Source of the DNA: Planctomycetota bacterium
GTDB taxonomy: Bacteria > Planctomycetota > JAPUJT01
Assembly (NCBI GenBank): GCA_027296055.1
Contig: JAPUJT010000064.1
Coordinates: 62,001 to 126,000 of the forward strand
Length of the DNA stretch: 64,000 nucleotides
Direction of reading: 5' to 3'
The position numbers and the translations under genes are program-made. The number at the start of each line of letters is the position of its first letter. The first letter of the stretch is position 1. Below the pieces are notes generated by a model. The model searched no databases. It was not told the DNA's origin and saw only the letters and a list, made by a program, of their open reading frames with translations. Positions 25,100-33,401 of the stretch are shown one piece after another.

Positions 25100-28051
25100 T
25101 CAGAAGTAAAGAAGACGGTAGGCCAGGTCTTTCCTTCTGAATAACCCGTTCCGTGATTCCGCCCGGAGGTAGCAACCTGCGTAGTTTCCGATGTGAGAGC
25201 TGGGCGACTCGAGTGAAAGAGTGAACCGCCGGCCCCTCGAGTTCCTGACGGGATCGAACCGGAACACGAACTCCTCATTGTCGGTGAGATCCCTGGCGCT
25301 CACCTTGACCTCCCTCAGCGGCTGCCTCCCGGATCGCAAGCGGAAGATCAGATCCGCCGTGTTCTGGCGCTTGTAGGTAGCCACTTCCAACGCCACCCCG
25401 CAGAGTCCGTGTCTGTCCGCCCGGAAGGCCTGCTTGACCGCCCGTGTCCCCCGGATCGGCACGATGAGGGCATCGTCGGTTCCGTCTTTGCGCCGCACGA
25501 TGAAGTCGTAGATCCGGAAAGGGAGGCTGTTCATGACCCGGTCCACGAGCGGACTCGCGCGGTTGAGCTCCTGGTGCAGGGCGCTCACGGTCTCGAGGAT
25601 GCGCCTCCTCTCCTCCAGGAGCCGTCTCTTCTCATCCCCCTTCGAACGGATCAACTCGAGAACCCCCTCGGCAACAGCGTCTCCATCCGTCCCGACCCGA
25701 CGTCGGCCCGACCCGGCGATCCCCCGATCCGGTGCGAACCGGGAGTTCCGGCAGAAACCGGCGAGAGGGATGACGACCTTGCTCCAGCGGTAGGCCAGAC
25801 CCAGCCTGCCGCTCGCCTTGCCCATCCTCTTCAACTTCTTGGAAGAGCCCAGGAGCTCCAGGATTGTCTCCGCCAGACGCTCGGGATCGGCGGAAGGAAC
25901 GATCACCGCGGCGCCGGCCCCCTCCGCCTCCTCCGTCAGATGGTCGGTGCCCGCCGAGATGATCGGGAGGGAAGCCGAGAGATAGTCGAGGAGCTGGGTC
26001 CGCGATGAGAAGCGCGACTCCAGCGTCTCCGGGTAGGCGCTCACCCCGATGTCCGCATCGAGAAAGAAGTTCGCTCGGTCCCTCTCGGGGACCGCTTCCT
26101 GGAAGAATACCGTTTCACCGAGCACGCCCAGCTCACGCGCGAGATCGGTGCATTCCTTCAGCCAGTCCGCGCGGGGCGATCCCCCGCCGGGATGTCCTGC
26201 TCCGAGAAGGAGGAGCTTGCAGTCCTGGCGCTTCAGCCGCACCCTGTCCATCGCTCGGATGAAGATCCTTGGATCCATCCAGGGATGTTTCCCTCCCCCC
26301 CAGATCAGGACCTTGTCCTCCGCCGCAATCTTCGGGCAGGCCTCCCGTATCGCCCGGCCACGACGGGAGGGCGGCTCCTCGGGGATGCCGTCCGGGACGA
26401 TCCCGACGAGCCCGCGCAAGGTCGGATCCCCCGCGTACGTGTCGGGGTTGATCCGGCCCGATGCCAGGAGCCCTCCGAGGGCAAAATCCGCCCCCCTCTC
26501 GCTTGCTACCAGGAAGTAGTCCGCCACCTCCAGCTGCCGCAGGAAGACACCGATGCCCTTTGCGTGAGCAGCCCTCTGACTCACCTGCCCCCCCCATTCA
26601 CGGTCGCGGACCTCCAGGTTCTCGAGGACGGTGGGTCGGTAGAGATCCAGCACCAGGGGGATGGCCCCGCTTCGCAGAGCTGGATACTTCTCGAGCGCGG
26701 CTCCCGAGGTCACCACGACCTTCGCCTTCGCCAGCTCGTTCGACAACTGCTCGTCGTCCTCGATACGAACGATCTCGATCCCTTCCCCGTTCCGCTCCCC
26801 GACCTCATAGGGTGTCGTGATCTTCACGCGAAATTCCCGCGCGAGGACCCTGGCCATCTCGAGGAATCGAGTGGCGGAACCGGACAGCGGGTCGTCGAAA
26901 GCCGAGCTCGAGGCGAAGACGATCTGATCCTCTTTCTCCAGCCCGAAGGAGCGACGAACGCCAAGGAGGGAGACGACCTCCTTCTGAACTTTCCGGTAGG
27001 TCGCCTCTCCCAGGATCGGGGCCAGGGGATCCCCGAACCGACCCAGGATCTCCTCATCCGGAACGGTTCGCCGCCTCTGGATCTCGAGACGACTCTTCAG
27101 AAGCCGCGGGAGGGCCTCGGTCACGGCCTGCACGGCGACCAGCCCGGCGGCGCCGGACCGGTCGAAAGCGTCTCCCCCGCCATCGAACTCGAGGTCTTTC
27201 GGGGACGCTTCGAGACGAAAGTCTTTCCGGTCGATCCGGGCGGAGGGCATCGCTCGCTGAACGGCGAGCAGCAAGGACGCGCTCACCGTGGTGGAGAGCG
27301 CCCCTTCGCCATAGTTCTTGATGATCGTGAAGAGGGAGTTCCGCTGAGCCAAGAACTTTCTCTTGTACTCGGGGAACTCCCGTGTCGTGGCACGGTGTGC
27401 GCGGTACGCGATGGAATTATTTGCAAGGACGATCCTGTGACCATAGAGCCAGAGTCTCCATCCGAGGTCGACATCCTCGCCGCAGGAGATATAGTCCGCG
27501 TCGAACCCGCCCACGTCGAGAAACACTTTCCGGCGGATCAACATGGATCCCGCGCCGGGGAAGAAGATCTCGTCCCCGTCCTTGACGGTCTTCCGGAGGT
27601 CCTTCGTTGTTCCACCAGGCAAGCTCCGGCCTTCGAAGTTGATCGCCTCCCCGCCGAATTCTGTCCCCTTGTCATCCCAGGTCTGGATTCGCCCACCGAC
27701 GCAGGCGATCCCGGGTTCCGCCACCGCGGCCTCGACCAGCTGAAGCAACCAGCCCCTATCGACTCTCATGTCCTGGTGGAGAAGGGCGAGGTACTCCCCT
27801 TTCGCCTTCTCCGCCGCTACGTTGTTGCCACCAGCCAGGCCGAGGTTTTTCTTCGACTCGATCAGGTTGACCCCGGTGTAGGACTTGCGAACGAGATCGA
27901 CCGTGCCGTCGTCCGAGCCGTTGTCCACGATGAGGATCTCGAGCCGATCGGAGGGATAGTCGATCTCCCCCAGAGACTCCAGGCAGGTCCTCAGGAGATC
28001 TCGGCCATTGTGGGAGACGATGATGACGGAAACCTTCGGAAGGTTCTTCAT
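25100..28051 (-). CDS. bifunctional GT2-GT4 glycosyltransferase with a C-terminal beta module
   Basis: A 983-aa protein. Residues 1-270 are a GT2 domain (VSVIIVSHNGRDLLRTCL, IVDNGSDDGT, LLHQDMRVDRGWL, SCGEDVDLGWRLW). About 290-375 are the helical module (RLEIQRRRTVPDEEILGRFGDP). About 385-790 are a diverged GT4 domain (LSGSATRFLEMARVLA, GGGKHPWMDPRIFIRA, VSAYPETLESRFSSRTQLLDY) closing with FCRNSRFAPDRG. A short coiled coil follows, then residues about 869-964 form a probable beta-sandwich that also occurs in both YfhO-like proteins. The full protein has no clear transmembrane segment. ATGA overlap with the upstream GT2 gene. Confidence 0.87.
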   Translation of the reverse strand: MKNLPKVSVIIVSHNGRDLLRTCLESLGEIDYPSDRLEILIVDNGSDDGTVDLVRKSYTGVNLIESKKNLGLAGGNNVAAEKAKGEYLALLHQDMRVDRGWLLQLVEAAVAEPGIACVGGRIQTWDDKGTEFGGEAINFEGRSLPGGTTKDLRKTVKDGDEIFFPGAGSMLIRRKVFLDVGGFDADYISCGEDVDLGWRLWLYGHRIVLANNSIAYRAHRATTREFPEYKRKFLAQRNSLFTIIKNYGEGALSTTVSASLLLAVQRAMPSARIDRKDFRLEASPKDLEFDGGGDAFDRSGAAGLVAVQAVTEALPRLLKSRLEIQRRRTVPDEEILGRFGDPLAPILGEATYRKVQKEVVSLLGVRRSFGLEKEDQIVFASSSAFDDPLSGSATRFLEMARVLAREFRVKITTPYEVGERNGEGIEIVRIEDDEQLSNELAKAKVVVTSGAALEKYPALRSGAIPLVLDLYRPTVLENLEVRDREWGGQVSQRAAHAKGIGVFLRQLEVADYFLVASERGADFALGGLLASGRINPDTYAGDPTLRGLVGIVPDGIPEEPPSRRGRAIREACPKIAAEDKVLIWGGGKHPWMDPRIFIRAMDRVRLKRQDCKLLLLGAGHPGGGSPRADWLKECTDLARELGVLGETVFFQEAVPERDRANFFLDADIGVSAYPETLESRFSSRTQLLDYLSASLPIISAGTDHLTEEAEGAGAAVIVPSADPERLAETILELLGSSKKLKRMGKASGRLGLAYRWSKVVIPLAGFCRNSRFAPDRGIAGSGRRRVGTDGDAVAEGVLELIRSKGDEKRRLLEERRRILETVSALHQELNRASPLVDRVMNSLPFRIYDFIVRRKDGTDDALIVPIRGTRAVKQAFRADRHGLCGVALEVATYKRQNTADLIFRLRSGRQPLREVKVSARDLTDNEEFVFRFDPVRNSRGRRFTLSLESPSSHIGNYAGCYLRAESRNGLFRRKDLAYRLLYF

Positions 28052-29127
28052 GACTGGAAGACCTCCCGGATGCCAAACAGATCTACCGTCGAGTCGAAGA
28101 CCCTGCGGTAAGTCTTCCCGAACTCATGGGCCCGGAACGGGTCCCCGAAGAGCCGAAGGATCTCGTCGTCCGGGACGATTCGCTGGTCCTGGATCGCGCG
28201 GCGCCGCTTCTCGAGCTCCCCGAGACGGTTCGTGAACTCCTCGACGGCCAGGAAGGTCGCCGTGGCTGGCCGGGGGATCTCTTCCCGACCCATCTCGTCC
28301 TCGCCACCCGGCAAATACTCGGAGGGTCGCAGCTTCGCCCGGGCGAAACCGCGGGAAAGCGTCAACAGGATCGCCCCGGGCAGGACTCGCCGAAGATTCT
28401 CCTCGTCATAGTTCTTGTAGATGGTCATCAGGGCGTTCCGCTCGAAGAGCAGGAGGCGCTGGGCGTAGGAGATCTTTCCGGCCGTCCCCTGCCCCTTGTG
28501 ATAGGCGATGGCCCCGGGAACGATCGCGACGCGGTGGCCGAGGAGATTCAGTCTCCAGCCGAGATCCACGTCTTCGAAATAGGCGAAGTAGTCCGGATCG
28601 AAGCCGCCGACATCGAGAAAGGTGTCTCGACGCACCAGCATCGCCGCGCCATGTGGAAAGAGGATCCATCGACGGGTCTGCTCGCGCGAGAACGCTTCCT
28701 CCCAGCAGTGGCCACCGAAGGAGACGACACCGCCCTCGTACTGCTTCTCTGTCCCGTCCCAGGAGTCGATTCTCGAGGTGGCGCACTCCGCCTTCGCTTT
28801 CCCCATCTCCTCGATCATCTTCGAGAGCCAGGAGGGATCGAGGCGGGCGTCGCTGTTGATGAAGGCAACGTGCTCTCCCAGGGCCACTTCGGCCCCCAGG
28901 TTGGCGGCCGCGGCGAAGCCCAGGTTTCGTTCCTTTCGTATCACGCGTATGCCGACGAAATCCCGGATGCCATCCAACGAGTCGTCCCGAGAGCCGTTGT
29001 CGATGATGATGACTTCCCGATCCGAGCGCGCGAACTGCTGCGTGATGATCGATTCGATGCAGGCCCGCAGGGTGTCCCCGCCGTTGTAATTCACCACGAC
29101 TACGCTGGCCAGATACGACACGGTCAT
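28048..29127 (-). CDS. glycosyltransferase family 2 with helical module
   Basis: A 359-aa GT2 enzyme: ASVVVVNYNGGDTLRACI, IIDNGSRDDSLDG, FINSDARLDPSWL and YFEDVDLGWRLNLLG. The last 80 residues are the helical module found in three other proteins of the locus (RRRAIQDQRIVPDDEILRLFGDP). It is the simplest member of the set and could represent the ancestral form before fusion with GT4 or methyltransferase parts. ATGA overlaps at both ends tie it to the GT4 gene before and the 983-aa gene after. Confidence 0.88.
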   Translation of the reverse strand: MTVSYLASVVVVNYNGGDTLRACIESIITQQFARSDREVIIIDNGSRDDSLDGIRDFVGIRVIRKERNLGFAAAANLGAEVALGEHVAFINSDARLDPSWLSKMIEEMGKAKAECATSRIDSWDGTEKQYEGGVVSFGGHCWEEAFSREQTRRWILFPHGAAMLVRRDTFLDVGGFDPDYFAYFEDVDLGWRLNLLGHRVAIVPGAIAYHKGQGTAGKISYAQRLLLFERNALMTIYKNYDEENLRRVLPGAILLTLSRGFARAKLRPSEYLPGGEDEMGREEIPRPATATFLAVEEFTNRLGELEKRRRAIQDQRIVPDDEILRLFGDPFRAHEFGKTYRRVFDSTVDLFGIREVFQS

Positions 29128-30521
29128 CGCCTCCAGGACGAGGAAGCGCCCCCGGATCTAGACAGACGCTCCAGGACCAACCGCCGGGCGCCCTCCAGGA
29201 TCTTTCTGAATTTGCCTTCCGAGGCGAGAGCGATGGCCTTGCCGCCGTACCGTCGCAGGGAACGGCCCCGGCCATTCCACCTGGCCCCGTGATCCGCTGC
29301 CCGCGCGGGACGCCGGCAAAACCGGACGAGCGGTCGCACAGAATCGCTCCACCGGCGACTCGCTCCGGTGCGCCGGGCTCTCTCTCCACAGGTCTTTCGG
29401 CTCCGTGGGTCCTTCGCGAGACGAAGAATCGCCGAGACCCATCCGGCAACGTCTCCATAGGCCACGACCTCGCCGAGACGCTCTTGCTGGACCCACTGCG
29501 CCGCCTCATCTCCCTCGGTCGTGATGATCGGCAGGCCGGCCCAGAGGTAGTCCAGGATTCGCGTCCGGACGGCGAAGCGAGTCTCCACGGACGCCCGGTG
29601 GGCCGAGACGCCGACATCCGCATCGATGAGGAAGGAGGCGCGGTCTTGGTAAGGCACCCAACTGTTGAAGAAGACGAACTTGCCGGCGAGCCCCGTCTCG
29701 GTGGCCCTTCTTCGCGCTCGGATCATCACCGCGGGATCGGGGAACCCTGGATCGGGGTGGCAGGTACCGGCAAAGAGGAGCTTGATGTCTGCCCGCTGGT
29801 TGGCGATGACCCGCATCGCCTCGATGACCGTCACCGGGTCCAGCCAGTTCCAGAGCCCGCCGCCCCAGTAGAGGAGCAGATCGTCCCGACCTATCCCCGG
29901 GATCGACTCTCGAGGACCCGGACCCTCCGGCACGGGCGGCTCGTCTGGCAGACCGTAGGGGACGAGGTCGACCAGCCTCTCGAACTGCGGATCATCACGA
30001 TAATTCAAGGGATTCAGCCTGCTGAGAGCGAGCAGCATCCCGAGGATCAGGTCGCGCTGCCTCTCGCTGCCCACGAGGAAGAAGTCACCGATCCGGAGGA
30101 GGTGGTTGACCATGCGGAGCAGGTCTTCGTGCTCCAGGGTCTCATCGTGAGTCATCCCCGCACCGTCGCTCCTCCTCTCGCCCCGCCTGCCCTCCAGGTC
30201 CTCCAGGAGCACGGGACAGACCATGTCGATCACCACAGGCACTCGACGAGGGGGTCGAAAGCTCGGGTAGCGTCGGAAGAGATCCCCCTGCAAGATCAGG
30301 ACGTCCGCCCCCGCGACGACACGCGACAGATGGCCCTCATTCCCGATCACGCGGACAGGGACCCCGGGGATCGGCTCCTGCTCCATCTTGGGCACGGCCA
30401 GGCAGACATCGAACTCGCCCGAGAGGGCCTTCGCTATCTCGAAATGCCGCATCCCCACCCCCGCCATGTCCGCACCCACGATGTTGGGCGTGACGAAAAG
30501 TATCCGGCTGCGGGTGGACAT
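29124..30521 (-). CDS. glycosyltransferase family 4 (GT-B), standalone
   Basis: A 465-aa GT-B protein with ILFVTPNIVGADMAGVGMRHFEIA at the N-terminus, DFFLVGSERQRDLILG in the middle, GGGLWNWLDPVTVIEAM at the start of the second Rossmann half, and DVGVSAHRASVETRFAVRTRILDYLWAGLPIITTEGDE. It ends with a FCRRPARAADHG motif then a basic amphipathic tail. Paralogous to the 421-aa GT4 and the GT4 halves of the 913- and 983-aa proteins. A 79-nt gap separates it from the YfhO-like gene upstream, the largest gap in the 19-kb run, so an internal promoter is possible. Confidence 0.87.
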   Translation of the reverse strand: MSTRSRILFVTPNIVGADMAGVGMRHFEIAKALSGEFDVCLAVPKMEQEPIPGVPVRVIGNEGHLSRVVAGADVLILQGDLFRRYPSFRPPRRVPVVIDMVCPVLLEDLEGRRGERRSDGAGMTHDETLEHEDLLRMVNHLLRIGDFFLVGSERQRDLILGMLLALSRLNPLNYRDDPQFERLVDLVPYGLPDEPPVPEGPGPRESIPGIGRDDLLLYWGGGLWNWLDPVTVIEAMRVIANQRADIKLLFAGTCHPDPGFPDPAVMIRARRRATETGLAGKFVFFNSWVPYQDRASFLIDADVGVSAHRASVETRFAVRTRILDYLWAGLPIITTEGDEAAQWVQQERLGEVVAYGDVAGWVSAILRLAKDPRSRKTCGERARRTGASRRWSDSVRPLVRFCRRPARAADHGARWNGRGRSLRRYGGKAIALASEGKFRKILEGARRLVLERLSRSGGASSSWRR

Positions 30522-30600
30522 TGCTCAACCCAACCTGCTGAGTCCCAAGAAGTTGGACGATACCTGGGGGCGCGCGCATTCTAGCTTGCCCTATGCGAGA

Positions 30601-33393
30601 TTACAAGATCGGGGAAGGTCTGCGGCGGCGGCGCAGGACCATGAGAGCCGTCATGCCGACGATCGAGCCCATGGCCCATGTGAGGCCGAGCAGAAAGGAG
30701 AGAGGCATGTACTTGAATTCCACGATCTGCGGACCGGGGTCCACGCGGACCGCCCGAAATAGACCGTTCGCCGCGTAGATGGTTCGAGACTCTCCGTTCA
30801 CCGTGACTTTCCAGCCAGGATAGAAGGCATCGAGGAGAACGAGGAATCCTGCTCCTTCCGCATCGACGGAGATCTTCACCCGATTGGCCCCATACTCCTC
30901 GATGGAAGCCCTGCTCCCGTCCGCGCTCCAGGTCGGTCCCGCCCCCTCCGGGGGAAGTCCTGCACCGTCCCCTCTCTCCAGGATCACCGACCGGCGAGGC
31001 TCGAATCCGGACGCCCCGATCTGCTGCAAGGCTTCGCGCTGCTCGGACACCCATGTGGCGCGGGGGACGACATACGCTCGCGGGAGGGCCAATCGGTTCT
31101 CGAAGATCGTGACCTCGCCCCAGTGAGCGACCCGGAATCGAGACCCGGGACTGACGAAGTGAATCCCGAAACCGAGGTCGCCGGCCGCCGGTTCACCGCT
31201 CTCCAGGCGCACCCCATCCGGGTACCGCCCCTCGGGATGCATCCATACCGTGACGGCGTTCCCTGAAGAGGCGTCCGGAGAGGCGAGAGTGAAGGCGTAC
31301 CGGTTCCCCTTCGATTCCGGGATCGGATCGAACGGAAACCAGAAGTAGGCGTTGTTCTCGATCTCCTCCATCCTCACGCGAACGGTCCGTAGAGGTTCCT
31401 GGCCAGGACTCTCTTCATGCAGGCGGAACTCGAGGATGCCCCGATTCTCCCTCGCGTAGGTTGCCAGAAAGACACTCACTGCCGACAGGTTGTTTTCGGA
31501 GCAGAGAAACGTCTGACCCGGAGCCTGGCCCGGAAGGATCTCTCCCCTGGGGATGTTCCCCGGGAGGACTTCCGATCTCGGCCCATCTTCGAGCCGGAGA
31601 TCCCGGTCCCTGTGAGTGATGACGTACCTCAGGTTGGACAGATCAGCGCCGGCTCTGTCGATATCCGGTATCACATCTCCCCGGATGAGATTCTGATGAG
31701 GCCATTTCAGGCCCATGACCTCCCTCATCCACTGCATGGTTCGATCCGGGAACATCGGGGCGTGACCGCCGATGTCGTCCAGCCCGTACGCCTGGGCCGT
31801 ATTCGGCAGGAGAATGTTATCCTGTCCAAATACGCGAAAGGGGGCCTTCGCGCGGGCCTCTTTCAGGAACCGGATGTACGGTGGCTCGCGAAATGGGTCG
31901 GCCCGGTCCAGCCTCGTGCGGGGGATCGGCAGAAAGAGATCGAGGACGAGGAGAAACATCAGAGCAGCGGTGAGCGGTCGGGTTCCGATCCGTCCCCGCC
32001 GACAGCCTTCTGCCAGGAGCAGGGTCGCCAGGGCGACGAGGAGCGGAGCGAGGATTCCGACAAGGAGCACTCCCCCCGCTTCCTTCTGCGAGGCGGGCCC
32101 CCAGAAGGCCCAGAGGGCCAAAGCCAGGAAACCCAAGATGCCGATCGCTCCGGTTCGCAGCCCCCCTCGGCGGCCCGCGAGGATCTCCCCCATCGCGGCG
32201 CTCGCCAGGACCGCGAGGGAAAAGTAGAGGACCGGACTGAGGAACCGAGTGATGAAGACCCGGTTGAAGATCGGGAGCGATCCGATCAGCCAGTTGAATC
32301 CGGGGAGACCGTAGATCTTCAGGAGGCAGAAGAGGGCCGTCGCGGTGAAGAAGGCCCAGGGCCTGCGGCGCCCGACGCCTCCAACGACCGCTGCCAGGGC
32401 GAGGATCGTCACCGTCGCGCCCGCGTAACCCGGGTCACTGACGGGGGTGGTGCCGTCCCAACGGGCATGAAGCGGTCCGAACATGTCCGGAGCCACGAGC
32501 AAGGGAAGGCTGCGGAGAGGGAGCGCGAGCTGTCCGATCCACGTGCCGTGCTCGTGATACGCGATCGCGAGCGATTCGAGGAAGGGTATCCAGAGCGGCG
32601 CCGAGATCCCCATACCGAGCAACGTCGCCAGGGCGGCGCCGACGAGACGACTCGCGAGCAGACGCTTCCTCTCCGGCATTGTCCCGCATCGGTATAGCAC
32701 GTAGGCGGCGCCGAACAGCAGGGCCATCGCTGAGGGCTCCGGGGTTCCCCCGAGGACCTGCAAGGCCATGGCCACGCCCAGCCAGGCTATGGATCCGGCG
32801 GAAGGGGATCGAACGACGCGTTCCGCCCCGTAGAGGAGAAGCGGCAGGCAGAGGGAGGAGTTCACGAAAGCAATGTTCACATTCCAGACGTGAAAGCCGC
32901 AAAGCATGTAGGCGTACGCCCCGAAGAGGGATGGGATCATCCCGAGGCCCATCAAGCGGAGGTAGAGGGCCGCGAACACTCCGGCGAGCAGGAGGCGGAG
33001 TAGCATGTAGGCATCCCAGGCCCAGGGCGCGTCCGAAAGATGCAAGACCCACTGGGGGGGGAAGAGCACGGCGGTCGGCATATCTGCGAGCCACGGCATT
33101 CCGTACGCGAGGTGCGGATTCCAGAGCGGTAGCTCTCCACGCCAGAATCTCTCACGGCCGAGCCGGGCATCGGGCTCGTGCATCGTCGGGGGGCTGATGG
33201 CATCCAGGACCGGGATATCCCAGGGATAGCCCGGCCTCCCCGAGTATCCCCAGGATCCGAAGGGCGTCGTCCCCGGCGCGAAGTTCGTGGTCGCCAGTGT
33301 CCGGCCAAGGAAAGCCACGTCGTAGAAGGAGATGAGGAGCCCGGCGGCAAGCAGGGCGATGAGCCACATACGAGATGAGCGAAGAAGAGACAT
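30601..33393 (-). CDS. YfhO-family membrane protein (second copy)
   Basis: A 930-aa polytopic protein. Residues 1-480 hold about a dozen transmembrane helices with the YfhO-like first loop (RTLATTNFAPG, LPLWNPHLAYGMP) and NVNIAFVNSSLCLPLL. Residues about 490-885 are a large extracytoplasmic domain, including a beta module at about 621-724 shared with the 983-aa glycosyltransferase and the Y-PGW-V-V-NG motif (AFYPGWKVTVNGE), typical of YfhO. A final helix at about 895-920 precedes a basic tail. YfhO proteins are GT-C-type enzymes implicated in glycosylating cell-envelope polymers outside the membrane. It starts 8 nt after its paralogue. Confidence 0.85.
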   Translation of the reverse strand: MSLLRSSRMWLIALLAAGLLISFYDVAFLGRTLATTNFAPGTTPFGSWGYSGRPGYPWDIPVLDAISPPTMHEPDARLGRERFWRGELPLWNPHLAYGMPWLADMPTAVLFPPQWVLHLSDAPWAWDAYMLLRLLLAGVFAALYLRLMGLGMIPSLFGAYAYMLCGFHVWNVNIAFVNSSLCLPLLLYGAERVVRSPSAGSIAWLGVAMALQVLGGTPEPSAMALLFGAAYVLYRCGTMPERKRLLASRLVGAALATLLGMGISAPLWIPFLESLAIAYHEHGTWIGQLALPLRSLPLLVAPDMFGPLHARWDGTTPVSDPGYAGATVTILALAAVVGGVGRRRPWAFFTATALFCLLKIYGLPGFNWLIGSLPIFNRVFITRFLSPVLYFSLAVLASAAMGEILAGRRGGLRTGAIGILGFLALALWAFWGPASQKEAGGVLLVGILAPLLVALATLLLAEGCRRGRIGTRPLTAALMFLLVLDLFLPIPRTRLDRADPFREPPYIRFLKEARAKAPFRVFGQDNILLPNTAQAYGLDDIGGHAPMFPDRTMQWMREVMGLKWPHQNLIRGDVIPDIDRAGADLSNLRYVITHRDRDLRLEDGPRSEVLPGNIPRGEILPGQAPGQTFLCSENNLSAVSVFLATYARENRGILEFRLHEESPGQEPLRTVRVRMEEIENNAYFWFPFDPIPESKGNRYAFTLASPDASSGNAVTVWMHPEGRYPDGVRLESGEPAAGDLGFGIHFVSPGSRFRVAHWGEVTIFENRLALPRAYVVPRATWVSEQREALQQIGASGFEPRRSVILERGDGAGLPPEGAGPTWSADGSRASIEEYGANRVKISVDAEGAGFLVLLDAFYPGWKVTVNGESRTIYAANGLFRAVRVDPGPQIVEFKYMPLSFLLGLTWAMGSIVGMTALMVLRRRRRPSPIL

Positions 33394-33401
33394 GAGCCAG
33401 T

